Assembly (NCBI GenBank): GCA_020852035.1
Contig: JADZBR010000260.1
Coordinates: forward strand, 1-14,001
Length of the DNA: 14,001 nt
Source of the DNA: Caulobacteraceae bacterium
GTDB taxonomy: Bacteria > Pseudomonadota > Alphaproteobacteria > Caulobacterales > Caulobacteraceae
Direction of reading: 5' to 3'
The translations under genes were made by a program, and so were the position numbers. Under the pieces are notes generated by a model, which was given only the letters and a program-made list of their open reading frames with translations, ran no database searches and had not been told where the DNA came from. Below, piece after piece: positions 1 through 7,682 of this stretch (position 1 is its first letter; every line of letters begins with the position of its first letter).

Positions 1-336
1 GCCGGCACGACGGGGCTCTTCATGGTCGGCGGGGGCGTGCCGAAGAACTTCGCGCAGGACACGGTGGTCTGCGCCGAGATCCTCGGGATCGAGGCCGAGA
101 TGCACAAATACGCCGTGCAGATCACCGTCGCCGACGTGCGCGACGGCGCCTGCTCGTCCTCGACGCTCAAGGAAGCCTGCTCCTGGGGCAAGGTCGACGT
201 CACCTGGGAGCAGATGGTGTTCGCCGAGGCCACCACGGTGGTGCCGCTGATCGCTTCGGACGCCTGGCACCGCGGCGGCTGGAAAAAGCGCGAGAAGCGC
301 CGCTGGGCCAAGCTGTTCGACAAGGCGGCGGCCTGA
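1..336 (+). CDS. Deoxyhypusine synthase-family protein, C-terminal part (5' truncated by window)
   Basis: The reading frame is open from base 1 and ends at TGA 334-336, so only the last 111 residues are present. The fragment has the family NAD/spermidine-site signature GGGVPKNF (bases 28-51) and the block EACSWGKV, whose lysine (codon 190-192) aligns with the catalytic lysine of eukaryotic deoxyhypusine synthase (human SWGKI). It is followed by a VVPLIAS segment matching the human VFPLLVA strand. The enzyme family transfers an aminobutyl group from spermidine through an enzyme-lysine imine. Bacteria lack eIF5A, so bacterial members are thought to act in polyamine synthesis (homospermidine type) rather than protein modification; that role is inferred here. 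The C-terminus is rich in Lys/Arg/Ala. The next gene downstream is unrelated and separated by a palindromic repeat. Confidence 0.9.
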   Translation, partial: AGTTGLFMVGGGVPKNFAQDTVVCAEILGIEAEMHKYAVQITVADVRDGACSSSTLKEACSWGKVDVTWEQMVFAEATTVVPLIASDAWHRGGWKKREKRRWAKLFDKAAA

Positions 337-347
337 CCGCTTCCCTC

Positions 348-455
348 ACGGTGTCGTCCCGGGCGGCCGCAGGCCGATCCGGGACCCAGGGGGTTCTGCA
401 GTGCGCTGGCCCGGGGTCCCGGCTCTCCGCTAGGCTGCGGCCGGGATGACACCGG
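348..455. repeat. Palindromic intergenic repeat A (about 108 bp)
   Basis: The left arm CGGTGTCGTCCCGGG (from 349) is the inverted counterpart of GGGATGACACCGG ending at 455. A second pair of arms lies inside: GATCCGGGACCC (376-387) against GGGGTCCCGGCTC (413-425). The core (GTGTCATCCCGG, CCGCAG, GAGAGCCGGGACCC) resembles a palindromic repeat I associate with many alphaproteobacterial genomes; that is from memory. RNA from either strand would fold into a long cruciform-like hairpin, so it may stabilise or terminate the upstream transcript. It overlaps the in-frame ATG at 446, which argues against that ATG as the start of the next gene. Confidence 0.75.
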
Positions 456-472
456 AGGAGGGCGAACCCATT

Positions 473-1354
473 GTGCTTCGATCCACCGTTGCAGCGCTTC
501 TCCTCATGAGCACGTCCCCCGCCGCCGAACCCCTGGGCGTCGACGCCTTCCTCGCCCAGCCGCAGCCCGCGCCGGACGCGGTGATCCCCTATGGCCCCGC
601 CCCGGTGCAGGCCGTCGACCTCTACCTGCCCGAGGGCGCCGGCCCGCACCCGACAGTGATCCTGATCCACGGCGGCTGCTGGAGCTCTGACATCCCCGGC
701 CGCGAGCACGTACGCGCGGTCGCGGGCGACCTGCGCCGGCGGGGCCTGGCCGTCTGGAGCATCGGCTATCGCCGTGTCGAGGAGCCGGGCGGCGGCTATC
801 CCGGCACCTTCCAGGACGCCGGCGCGGCGATCGACCTGTTGCGGGCCGAAGGGCCGAAGCGCGGCCTGCGCACCGATGGGCTGGTGGCCGTGGGCCATTC
901 GGCCGGCGGGCACCTGGCGCAATGGGCGGCGGCGCGCGCGCAGCTCCCGGCCTGGAGCCCGCTGAAGACCGCCGCCCCCCTGCCCATAGCGGCGGTCGTC
1001 AGCGTCGGCGGCCTCGGCGACCTCAAGCAGTTCCCCGAGGCCATCGAGGCCCGCTGCGGCGCTGGCGTGGTCGGCAAGCTGACCGCCGCGCCGAGCGCCG
1101 AGCGTCCCGACGTCTATGTGGAGACCTCTCCGGCCCAAATGACGCCCGGCCCCGCCGCCGAGGTGCTGGTCTTCGGCGAACTGGACACGCTCAGCACGCC
1201 GGCGATCAACCACGCCCTGGTGCAAAGCCGCGCCGCCCAGGGGCGCGAGGTGAAGGCGGTCGAGGCCAGGGGCGCGGGCCACTTCGACCTCATGGCGCCG
1301 GGGCGGGCGGGCTGGGAGGCGGTGGCGCGCGAGGTGCTGCGGCTGGCGCGCTAG
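473..1354 (+). CDS. Secreted alpha/beta hydrolase (esterase-like)
   Basis: This 293-residue protein has the alpha/beta hydrolase layout: an oxyanion-type HGGCW motif near residue 70, the nucleophile elbow GHSAGG with Ser143, the acid in GELDTL (Asp238) and the catalytic His in GAGHFD (His270). The HGG-plus-GHSAGG combination is typical of the BD-FAE/kynurenine-formamidase/esterase group; the substrate is not known. I place the start at GTG 473, giving a hydrophobic N-terminus (LRSTVAALLLM) ending in SPAAEP like a Sec signal peptide, with GGAGGG at 457-462 ten bases upstream. An in-frame ATG at 446 lies inside repeat A and would add nine non-hydrophobic residues before the signal. It ends in TAG and its last 65 bp overlap the convergent lipase-like gene. 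Confidence 0.85.
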   Translation: MLRSTVAALLLMSTSPAAEPLGVDAFLAQPQPAPDAVIPYGPAPVQAVDLYLPEGAGPHPTVILIHGGCWSSDIPGREHVRAVAGDLRRRGLAVWSIGYRRVEEPGGGYPGTFQDAGAAIDLLRAEGPKRGLRTDGLVAVGHSAGGHLAQWAAARAQLPAWSPLKTAAPLPIAAVVSVGGLGDLKQFPEAIEARCGAGVVGKLTAAPSAERPDVYVETSPAQMTPGPAAEVLVFGELDTLSTPAINHALVQSRAAQGREVKAVEARGAGHFDLMAPGRAGWEAVAREVLRLAR

Positions 1355-2501
1355 CCTCGGCCTCCAGCGCGCGCAGCCAGGCCAGGATCTTCGGCGCGGC
1401 CGCCAGCATCGATGCGTCATGCCCGACCGCGCCGACGTCGATCGCCCGGACATCGGCGCCCCGCGCCTGCATGGTGCGCGCCGCGCGCACCGCCTCCTCG
1501 GGGACCACGTCCGGGTCGGCCGAGCCGAAGTACATCCGCACCGGCGTGCGCGGCGTCCAGTTGGTCTGGTCACGCTGGGCCAGGGCGGTGAGCAGCCAGT
1601 GGGGCCGGTCGTTGTCGAAGGCGTCGAGAAACTCGGCGCCGAAGAGCGCGCGGGGATCGGCCGGCAACGCCTTGATGATCGCATCGCCCGAATGCGGCTG
1701 GCCGAACAGGGTCTCCACCTTCGCGGCCCAGGCGGGTGTCAGGAGCCCGTCGAGCGGACGCCGGTACTTCGCCGCATAGCCCCGGCTCATGTAGGCGAGG
1801 TAGAGCGAATGCGATGCCGCGCCGCCCTGCATCGCCGCCGGCAGGGACACCCGGCGCAGGTCGTAGGGCCCGGCGACCGGCGCGGCGCCCAGCGCGGTCT
1901 CGCCGGACGCCTCGATGATCCGCAGGGCCGCCGTGGTCGCCTGCCCGCCCTGCGAGAAGCCGGAGAGGAACACCGGTCCCTCCGGAACGCCGGCGAGCGG
2001 CTGCACCGCCGAGATCAGATCCGCCACCGTCCGCCCGGCGTCCTCCGCCACCAGGTAGGGATGCACGCCCTCTGACGACCCGAGGCCGAGGTAGTCCGGC
2101 GCGACGAGCGCATAGCCGGTCCCGGCGAAGGCCAGCGCCACCGCCTTGCCGGTCCCGTCGAGCCGCGACGGGACGCGGTCCGGCGAGGTGGTGGTGCCGT
2201 GCTGGAAGCTCACCAGCTGGGTCGGCGTGCGTCCACGCGGCAGGGCGAGCAGCCCGCTGGCCCGTGTCGGCCGGCCGTGCATGTCCAGCGTCGGGTAGAG
2301 CACCCGGTAGCAGTCGACGTCGTGCTTGAGCTCGATCCCCGAGACGCCCGACAGCCGCAGCAGCAGCGCGCCTTCCCATTTCGACAAGCTCCGCAGCGGC
2401 GTGATCGTCACGCCCGGCGGCGCGGCCAGCTCGGCCGGCTTGGCGCAGCCGGCCAGCATCAGGACGACGGCCATCGCCTGCGAGATGAACAGCAGCCTCA
2501 T
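1290..2501 (-). CDS. Lipoprotein alpha/beta hydrolase, secretory-lipase-like
   Basis: This 403-residue protein begins with a lipoprotein signal peptide: a hydrophobic stretch ending in LAGC with the lipidated cysteine at Cys19. The body is an alpha/beta hydrolase with SFQHGTTT (residues 98-105, oxyanion region), the nucleophile GFSQGG (Ser183), an acid in GSADPD (Asp329 or Asp331) and GAVGHD (His361). The order and spacing resemble the fungal/bacterial secretory lipase (LIP) group, so a membrane-anchored lipase or esterase is likely; the substrate is unknown. AAGGGGG lies just upstream of ATG 2501. The last 20 or so residues are Ala/Pro-rich and are encoded by DNA antisense to the end of the convergent hydrolase, suggesting a run-on C-terminus past the core fold. 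It diverges from lemA across 104 bp. Confidence 0.8.
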   Translation of the reverse strand: MRLLFISQAMAVVLMLAGCAKPAELAAPPGVTITPLRSLSKWEGALLLRLSGVSGIELKHDVDCYRVLYPTLDMHGRPTRASGLLALPRGRTPTQLVSFQHGTTTSPDRVPSRLDGTGKAVALAFAGTGYALVAPDYLGLGSSEGVHPYLVAEDAGRTVADLISAVQPLAGVPEGPVFLSGFSQGGQATTAALRIIEASGETALGAAPVAGPYDLRRVSLPAAMQGGAASHSLYLAYMSRGYAAKYRRPLDGLLTPAWAAKVETLFGQPHSGDAIIKALPADPRALFGAEFLDAFDNDRPHWLLTALAQRDQTNWTPRTPVRMYFGSADPDVVPEEAVRAARTMQARGADVRAIDVGAVGHDASMLAAAPKILAWLRALEAEASAPAAAPRAPPPPSPPAPAP

Positions 2502-2605
2502 CGCGCGCCCCCTTGCGGCCGACGCGGTCAGCCTAAAGAAATCTGGGCGTTTGTCGCGCGGCCAAGCTCGCCCTATGTCTTGGGCGACCCTGAAGGGAGG
2601 CGTCC

Positions 2606-3190
2606 ATGACCCGTCTGCGCGTTTTCGCGGCCATCGCCGCGGCCCTCACGCTCTCGGCCTGCGGCTACAACACCATCCCCACCACCCAGGAGAAGGCCAA
2701 GACCGCCTGGGGCGAGGTGCAGAACCAGTATCAGCGCAGAGCCGACCTGATCCCCAACCTGGTGGCCACCGTCCAGGGCTACGCCAAGCAGGAGAAGGAG
2801 GTGCTGACCGCCGTCACCGAGGCGCGCGCCCGCGCCACCAGCGTCAACATCAGCGCCGACGACATCACCGACCCGGCCAAGTTCGAGCAGTTCCAGCAGG
2901 CGCAGAACCAGCTGACCGGCGTGCTCGGCCGCCTGCTGGCGATCAGCGAGAACTATCCGGACCTGAAGTCCAACCAGAACTTCCTGGCCCTGCAGTCGCA
3001 GCTGGAAGGCACCGAGAACCGCATCGCCATCGCCCGGCGCGACTACAATGAGGCGGTGCGCGTCTACAACACCGAGCTGCGCACCTTCCCGACCATCATC
3101 TGGGCCAAGACCCTGCAGTCGGACGCCAAGCCGATGCCGATCTTCGCGGCCCAGGCCGGCTCGGACGTCGCCCCGAAGGTGAGCTTCTAG
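2606..3190 (+). CDS. lemA: LemA-family lipoprotein
   Basis: This is a 194-residue LemA protein. The signal peptide ends in LSAC (Cys19), predicting a lipoprotein. The mature part has the LemA hallmarks: EVQNQYQRRADLIPNLV (near residues 36-52), VQGYAKQEKEVL, the LLAISENYPDLKSNQNF region, and the C-terminal ARRDYNEAVRVYN stretch before TFP. LemA forms a long antiparallel helical bundle exposed to the periplasm; its molecular role is unsettled. It often sits beside TPM-domain genes, as here. GGGAGG at 2595-2600, five bases before the ATG, is a strong ribosome binding site. It is the first gene of a three-gene operon; the next start follows the stop codon by 5 bp. Confidence 0.95.
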   Translation: MTRLRVFAAIAAALTLSACGYNTIPTTQEKAKTAWGEVQNQYQRRADLIPNLVATVQGYAKQEKEVLTAVTEARARATSVNISADDITDPAKFEQFQQAQNQLTGVLGRLLAISENYPDLKSNQNFLALQSQLEGTENRIAIARRDYNEAVRVYNTELRTFPTIIWAKTLQSDAKPMPIFAAQAGSDVAPKVSF

Positions 3191-3195
3191 CGCCG

Positions 3196-3984
3196 GTGCG
3201 TCTTCCCGCCCTCATCGTGGGGCTCGTCGCCCTCGTCCTCGCCGGCCAGGCGCTGGCGGCGCCGACGTTCCCGGCCCTTTCCGGCCGGGTGGTGGACGCG
3301 GCGAACATCATCCCGCCGGCCGAGGAGGCGGCGCTCGACCAGCAGCTCGCCAAACTTGAAGCCGACACCAGCCGCCAGCTGGTGGTCGCCACCATCCCCG
3401 ACCTGCAGGGCTATGAGATCGAGGAGTACGGCTACCAGCTCGGCCGCGCCTGGGGCGTCGGCGAGAAGGACCGCGACGACGGCGCCCTGCTGATCGTCGC
3501 GCCGAACGACCGCAAGGTGCGCATCGAGGTCGGCTACGGCCTGGAGGGCGTGCTGACCGACGCCCTCTCCAGCGTCATCCTGCAAAGCCAGGTGCTGCCG
3601 AAGTTCAAGTCCGGCGACATGCCCGGCGGCGTCCAGGCCGGCGTCGACGCCATCGAGGCCCAGTTGCGCGCCGATCCGGCCGCCGCCGCCCAGGCGGTGG
3701 CCCAGGCCAGCGAGCGGCCGTCGAAGGGCGGCGGCTTCCCGGGCTGGGTCATGGCCCTGGTGGTCATCTGGATCGTCTTTTCGATGCTGCCCCGCTTCGG
3801 ACGCCGCCGTCGCCGCCGCGGCGGGCTCGGCGCGCTGCTGCCGATCCTCGTCTGGGAAGCGGCCAAGGGCTCCGGTCGGGGCGGCGGCTGGTCAGGCGGT
3901 GGCGGCGGCTGGAGCGGCGGCGGTGGAGGCTTCTCCGGCGGCGGCGGGTCGTTCGGCGGCGGCGGCGCCTCGGGAGGTTGGTGA
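3196..3984 (+). CDS. TPM-domain membrane protein (YgcG-type) with glycine-rich tail
   Basis: This 262-residue protein starts at GTG 3196, five bases after lemA stops. Residues 1-22 form a Sec signal ending in ALAAP. Residues 26-160 are a TPM domain, shown by LSGRVVDAANIIP, QLVVATIPDLQG, the conserved WGVGEKDRDDGALLIVAPNDRKVRIEVG block (read in parts) and GYGLEGVLTD. A membrane helix spans about 183-199, followed by an Arg cluster (RRRRRR) and a long Gly/Ser/Trp tail from 228 that ends the protein, as in many YgcG proteins. The topology is therefore a periplasmic TPM domain anchored by a C-terminal helix. TPM proteins have been linked to photosystem II repair in plants and to membrane or stress roles in bacteria; the role here is unknown. 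It partners with LemA and the following TPM gene. Confidence 0.92.
   Translation: MRLPALIVGLVALVLAGQALAAPTFPALSGRVVDAANIIPPAEEAALDQQLAKLEADTSRQLVVATIPDLQGYEIEEYGYQLGRAWGVGEKDRDDGALLIVAPNDRKVRIEVGYGLEGVLTDALSSVILQSQVLPKFKSGDMPGGVQAGVDAIEAQLRADPAAAAQAVAQASERPSKGGGFPGWVMALVVIWIVFSMLPRFGRRRRRRGGLGALLPILVWEAAKGSGRGGGWSGGGGGWSGGGGGFSGGGGSFGGGGASGGW
3972..3977 (+). promoter_or_regulatory. Ribosome binding site GGGAGG inside the preceding gene
   Basis: GGGAGG lies six bases before ATG 3984 and is formed by the last glycine codons of the preceding gene. It decides the start of the second TPM gene, since upstream in-frame TTG 3978 and GTG 3981 would be too close to it. Confidence 0.75.
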
Positions 3985-4670
3985 TGCGCCTGAGCGAGGC
4001 CGACAAGGACCGCATCGAGGCGGCGGTGGTGGAGGCGGAAGCCCGGACCGCCGGCGAACTCTTCTGCGTGGTGACGGGCCAGGCGTCGGACTACCGCGAC
4101 GTGCGCCTCGCCTGGGCGGCGGCGCTGGCGCTGGGCCTGCCGGCGCTCGCGGCGTTCGCCTTCGCCTTCACCCCCTGGACCGGCTGGATGGACGGCGGCT
4201 GGAGCGCCGCCCACATCGCCGCCACCGAGACGGCGGCCAAGGGCGCGGTCGCCGCCTATGCGCTGTCGCAGGCGGCGGTCTTCGCCCTCGTCTGGCTGAT
4301 CCTGTCGCACCCGGCCGCCCGCCGCTGGGCCGCGCCGCCGGCCTGGCGGCGGGCCAAGCTGCACCGCGAGGCCATGCGCCAGTTCCTGGCCAAGGGCATC
4401 CACCTGACCGAAGGCCGCACCGGCGTTCTGATCATCGCCGCCCTCGACGACCACCAGGCCGAGATCGTCGCCGACGAGGCGATCCACGCGAAGGTCGGGA
4501 CCGAAGCCTGGGCCGACGCGCTCGAGGCCCTGCGCGACCACATGCGCGCCGGCCGCCCGGCCGACGGCTTCATCGCGGCGGTGAAGGCCTGCGGGGCCTT
4601 GCTAGCGGAGCACTTTCCGCCGACTGGCGAGAACCCGGACGAACTGCCGAACCGGCTGGTGGAGATCTGA
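3984..4670 (+). CDS. Second TPM-domain membrane protein
   Basis: This protein has 228 residues from ATG 3984, which overlaps the TGA of the preceding gene by one base (TGATG), implying translational coupling. The first 30 residues and the C-terminal half (AKGIHLTEGRTGVLIIAALDD, read in parts, then the EAIHAKVG and FIAAVKACGALLAEHFP region) match the TPM domain of the short family without a signal peptide. Two hydrophobic segments, about residues 40-65 and 88-110, interrupt the domain, so it is probably an inner-membrane protein with a cytoplasmic TPM domain. The Pro-rich end GENPDELPN is also seen in relatives. It completes the lemA-TPM-TPM operon. Function beyond membrane association is unknown. 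The repeat at 4680 begins 9 bp after its stop. Confidence 0.88.
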   Translation: MRLSEADKDRIEAAVVEAEARTAGELFCVVTGQASDYRDVRLAWAAALALGLPALAAFAFAFTPWTGWMDGGWSAAHIAATETAAKGAVAAYALSQAAVFALVWLILSHPAARRWAAPPAWRRAKLHREAMRQFLAKGIHLTEGRTGVLIIAALDDHQAEIVADEAIHAKVGTEAWADALEALRDHMRAGRPADGFIAAVKACGALLAEHFPPTGENPDELPNRLVEI

Positions 4671-4679
4671 CGCTCGGAT

Positions 4680-4840
4680 TCCTTCTCCCCTTGCGGGAGA
4701 AGGTGGCCCGCGCAGCGGGTCGGATAAGGGGTTTCTCAACCCGATCCGCCCGCACCCTGTGTCGCCGCTTTTGAGGCGTCGATGATCTTCGACCCCTCAT
4801 CCGGCGCTTCGCGCCACCTTCTCCCGCAAGGGGAGAAGGA
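4680..4840. repeat. Long inverted repeat B between convergent genes (possible bidirectional terminator)
   Basis: The arms 4680-4731 and 4791-4840 are inverted copies: the outer 27 bp are identical (TCCTTCTCCCCTTGCGGGAG and on), then similar through CGGATRAGGGG. Each arm also folds alone (CCTTCTCCC, loop CTTGC, GGGAGAAGG). The roughly 59-bp centre has no gene. The element lies between the ends of two convergent genes and stops 2 bp before the peptidase stop codon, so transcripts from both sides would end in a stable hairpin. It resembles dispersed palindromic repeats that I associate with Caulobacterales and other alphaproteobacteria; copy number cannot be seen here. Confidence 0.85.
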
Positions 4841-4842
4841 CC

Positions 4843-5574
4843 CTATCGCCCGAAGGCGTGCAGGCGCGCGCCGTGGTCGCGCAGCCAGTCGCGGTGCGGG
4901 CGCTCCGATCCCACCAGCCCATGCACGTGCGCCCAGAACTTCGGGCCGTGGTTGAGCTCCAGGAGGTGCCCGCACTCGTGCGCGGCCACATAGTCGGCCA
5001 CCGCCAGCGGCGCGAGCGCCAGGCGCCAGGAGTAGCGGATCACCGCCGGCTCGCGGCCCACTGGCGGCTTGCAGGACCCCCAGCGGCCCTTCGCATCGCC
5101 CAGCAGCACCTTCGGCATCGGCGCGCCCAGCGCCCCGGCATGGGCGCGGGTCATGGCGGTGAGCCGCTCCAGGGCATGGCGCTTGATGAGCCTCACCACC
5201 GCCGGGCCGAACGCCGCCTCGCCGACGACGATGCGTGCGGGGCCGTACGGGTCGGCGGCCACGAAGCGCGCGCGGCCCTCGTCGCGGGTCAGGAGGTGCG
5301 GTTCGCCGAACAGCTCCACGATCATGCCAGGGGCCAAGTCCTCGGCCGGCGGAATCTCGCCCAGCCGCGCGGCGATCCAGTCGGCCCGGTCGCGGGCGAA
5401 GGCGGCGGCCTCGGCCAGGCGCCGGGCGCTGGGGGCGGTGGCGATCACCTCGCGCCGGGCGCGGTCCACCCGCAACGACACCCGCCGGGCGCGGGCGTGC
5501 ACCTTCAGGCGCACGGGGGACCCTTCGACCTCCAGGCGGTCGCCGTCGTGGTAGGCGGAGCGGAACAGGCTCAT
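4843..5574 (-). CDS. YgjP-like zinc metallopeptidase (DUF45)
   Basis: This 243-residue protein has the zinc motif HECGH (His199, Glu200, His203) in VAAHECGHLLELNHG and a third likely ligand at His209 before KFW. The family motif RWGSC lies at 165-169. The N-terminal half holds the beta-rich DUF45 region with LKVHARARRVSLRVD. No signal peptide is present, so it should be cytoplasmic. YgjP/DUF45 proteins are minigluzincin-like peptidases of uncertain substrate. The ATG at 5574 lies 8 bp after the phaZ stop and lacks a clear ribosome binding site, fitting translation from the phaZ-led transcript. The Cys inside HECGH, where many relatives have Leu-Ala or similar, does not disturb the ligands. 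Confidence 0.9.
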   Translation of the reverse strand: MSLFRSAYHDGDRLEVEGSPVRLKVHARARRVSLRVDRARREVIATAPSARRLAEAAAFARDRADWIAARLGEIPPAEDLAPGMIVELFGEPHLLTRDEGRARFVAADPYGPARIVVGEAAFGPAVVRLIKRHALERLTAMTRAHAGALGAPMPKVLLGDAKGRWGSCKPPVGREPAVIRYSWRLALAPLAVADYVAAHECGHLLELNHGPKFWAHVHGLVGSERPHRDWLRDHGARLHAFGR

Positions 5575-5582
5575 GCGGCCAG

Positions 5583-6872
5583 TTAAGCCGCGATTTGCGC
5601 CTTCTTTGAAGCCTTGCGGGGGCTGATCACCGGGTCCATCCGCAGGATGAAGTCGCGCACCTTGGGATAGATTTCCTCACGGAACCGGCGGCCGTGGAAG
5701 ACGCCGTAGTGGCCGACGTGCGGCTGCACATAGTCCACCTTCATCTCGTCCGGGATCGCCGGACACAGGGCGTGCGCGGCCTGGGTCTGGCCGACTCCGG
5801 AGATGTCGTCCTCCTCGCCCTCCACCGTCATCAGGCCGATGTCGGTGATCCGGTCGGGCCGCACATGCCGGCCGCGGTGATAGAGCTCGCCCCTGGGCAG
5901 CAGATAGCGCTGGAAGACGATGTCGATCGTCTGCAGGTAGAACTCCTCGGTCATGTCGAGCACCGAGAGGTATTCGTCGTAGAAGGCCAGATGCTGCTCG
6001 GCCTGGTCGCCGTCGCCTTTCACCAGGTTCTGGAAATACCGCCAGTGGGCGTCCTGGTGGCGCTGCAGGTTCATCGACATGAACGAGGCCAGCTGCACGA
6101 AGCCCGGATAGACGCGCCTGAGCGCGCCGGGATACGGCGGCGGCACGGTGTAGATCATGTTGGACTCGAACCAGGTGAACGGCTTGTCCTCGGCCAGCCG
6201 GTTGGTCACCGTCGGCGACAGCCGCGCATCGATCGGCGAACCCATGAAGGTCATGGAGGCCGGCCGCGAAGGGTGATTCTCCGCCGCCATCAGCGCCGCG
6301 GCCGCCAGCACCGGCGGGCCCGGCTGGCAGACCGCCACCACGTGCGGGCGCGGGCCGAGCTGGGTCAGCATCTCCTGGATGTGGTCGATGTAGTCGTGGA
6401 AGTCGAAGCGACCGTCCATCATCGGCACGTCGCGCGCGTTCGACCACTCGGTCACGAAGACGGCATGGTCGGGGATGAACGCCTGCACCGTGCCGCGCAG
6501 CAAGGTCGCGTAGTGGCCCGAGAGCGGCGCCACGATCAACACCGCCGGGTCGAGCGCCAGCTTGCCGGCCCGGCGCATGTCGGCCATGTCCCGGTCGAAC
6601 TGGGTGACCTTGCACCAGGGGCTTTCCCAGACCGTGGTCTCGCGCACCCGCACCTCGACCCCGTTCACGGTCGTGCTCTCGATGCCCCACTCCGGCTTCG
6701 GGTAGCGGCGGGTGATGTTCGAGAAGAGGTCCGCCCCCGCGTAGAGCGTGCGCCCGAGTTCGGTCTGCGCCGCCGGGTTCAGCGGCGAGCCCCAGAAGTC
6801 GCGCGTCATCCGCGCGGCCATGCGGAGCGGGGTGGAGGCGTAATAGCCCCCCTCGTACAGCGAATAGAGCAT
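5583..6872 (-). CDS. phaZ: Intracellular polyhydroxyalkanoate depolymerase
   Basis: The 429-residue protein matches the intracellular PHB depolymerase family throughout. It starts MLYSLYEGGYYASTPLRMAA, has the nucleophile box VCQPG with Cys182 in place of the usual Ser, an acid in EGEEDD (Asp355) and the His in QPHVGHYGVF (His388). These positions nearly coincide with the Cys183/Asp355/His388 triad I recall for Ralstonia eutropha PhaZa1, so length and triad are intact. It degrades stored polyhydroxybutyrate granules to oligomers or monomers in the cytoplasm; no signal peptide is present. The C-terminus is Lys-rich (PRKASKKAQ). AAGGA at 6880-6884 is a good ribosome binding site. It is first in a transcript with the YgjP-like peptidase. 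Confidence 0.95.
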   Translation of the reverse strand: MLYSLYEGGYYASTPLRMAARMTRDFWGSPLNPAAQTELGRTLYAGADLFSNITRRYPKPEWGIESTTVNGVEVRVRETTVWESPWCKVTQFDRDMADMRRAGKLALDPAVLIVAPLSGHYATLLRGTVQAFIPDHAVFVTEWSNARDVPMMDGRFDFHDYIDHIQEMLTQLGPRPHVVAVCQPGPPVLAAAALMAAENHPSRPASMTFMGSPIDARLSPTVTNRLAEDKPFTWFESNMIYTVPPPYPGALRRVYPGFVQLASFMSMNLQRHQDAHWRYFQNLVKGDGDQAEQHLAFYDEYLSVLDMTEEFYLQTIDIVFQRYLLPRGELYHRGRHVRPDRITDIGLMTVEGEEDDISGVGQTQAAHALCPAIPDEMKVDYVQPHVGHYGVFHGRRFREEIYPKVRDFILRMDPVISPRKASKKAQIAA

Positions 6873-6963
6873 TCAAACGTCCTTGTGCGGCGCAGCATGC
6901 ACGCTGCGGCTTAAGGAAGTCCAGCCCCCTCGGTGTTTCGAAGAGCCTCCGGCTGCCCGGCCC

Positions 6964-7064
6964 TGCGTCCTTCGAGACACCCGCTTCGCGGGCCCTCAGG
7001 ATGACCAAGTCAGCAAAAACCTTGGTCATGGTGAGGAGCGCGACGCGCGTCTCGAACCACGCAC
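6964..7064. repeat. Palindromic intergenic repeat C
   Basis: The left arm (6965-7006, with CCTTCGAGACACCCG and CTCAGGATGACCAAG) is the inverted, imperfect counterpart of the right arm (7020-7063, with CTTGGTCATGGTGAGGAG and GTCTCGAACCACGC). The CTTCGAGAC and CTCAGGATGA motifs are typical of a dispersed palindromic element I associate with this bacterial group. A further fragment GTCGAAGGACC follows at about 7076-7086 and runs into the senC stop. It fills the 213-bp gap between senC and phaZ, both leftward, and could terminate the senC transcript. No gene is seen in the gap. Confidence 0.75.
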
Positions 7065-7085
7065 GGCCAACCTGCGTCGAAGGAC

Positions 7086-7682
7086 CTAGCCGCCGCGCAT
7101 CGCCTCGCTGATCTGGTGCGCGGTCTCGTCGGGCCCCAGGCCATAGGCCAGCACGCGGTTGAAGCGGCCCTTGCGGTCCATCAGGTAGCTGGCGGTGGAG
7201 TGGTTGACCGTATAGCCCGGCCCCTCCCCCGACTTCTCGTAGAACACCCGGTAGGCTCTGGCCGCCGCGGCCACCTGTTCGGGCGTGCCGGTCAGGCCGA
7301 TGACGCCCTTGGGGAAGGCGTCGTTGGCCAGATAGGTCTTCAGCAGCTGCGGCGTATCGCGCTCCGGATCGACGGAAATGAACACCACCTGCAGGTCCTT
7401 CGCCTTCGGCCCCAGCCGATCGACGGCCATCTCCAGGCTCTGCAAGGTCGTCGGGCAGATGTCCGGGCAGTAGGTGAAGCCGAAGAACACCACGCTCCAC
7501 TTGCCGTTCAGCACGCTCTGGTCGACCGGCTTGCCGTCCTGGTTGACCAGCTGGAAGTCGCCGCCGACCAGCGCCTGCCCTTGCGGCGCGCCGGGCTTGG
7601 GGGACAGCTGCCAGGCCGCCACCGCGCCGCCGACGATCAGCACCGCCAGGGCGATCGCCAGGATCAGGGTTTTCCGCGTCAT
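7086..7682 (-). CDS. senC: SCO1/SenC copper chaperone-like protein
   Basis: The protein has 198 residues from ATG 7682. One N-terminal hydrophobic helix (residues 4-23) anchors a thioredoxin-like periplasmic domain. It has the SCO copper site: CPDIC (Cys72, Cys76) within FGFTYCPDICP and the distal His161 in VNHSTASYLMD. FISVDPERDTP is the other SCO hallmark. The family delivers copper to the CuA/CuB centres of cytochrome c oxidase and may act as a thiol redox protein. GAGGA at 7687-7691 supports this start; the frame stays open further upstream but would run into divergent regB. It is 55 bp from the regB start, so both share a control region, as in the known reg clusters of Rhodobacter. Confidence 0.95.
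   Translation of the reverse strand: MTRKTLILAIALAVLIVGGAVAAWQLSPKPGAPQGQALVGGDFQLVNQDGKPVDQSVLNGKWSVVFFGFTYCPDICPTTLQSLEMAVDRLGPKAKDLQVVFISVDPERDTPQLLKTYLANDAFPKGVIGLTGTPEQVAAAARAYRVFYEKSGEGPGYTVNHSTASYLMDRKGRFNRVLAYGLGPDETAHQISEAMRGG

Noticed and set aside
200..1684. 494-codon leftward open frame
   Set aside because: It is antisense to the synthase fragment and the first hydrolase and out of frame with the lipase gene; it has no recognisable motif and an Arg-rich shadow composition.
3534..4541. 335-codon leftward frame with Pro-rich centre
   Set aside because: Its Pro-rich part is the antisense of the glycine-rich tail of the TPM gene; the real genes are on the plus strand.
4680..4840. 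CRISPR array or tandem repeat
   Set aside because: The repeat units are a single inverted pair, not regularly spaced direct repeats with unique spacers; the same holds for the elements at 348, 6964 and 9768.
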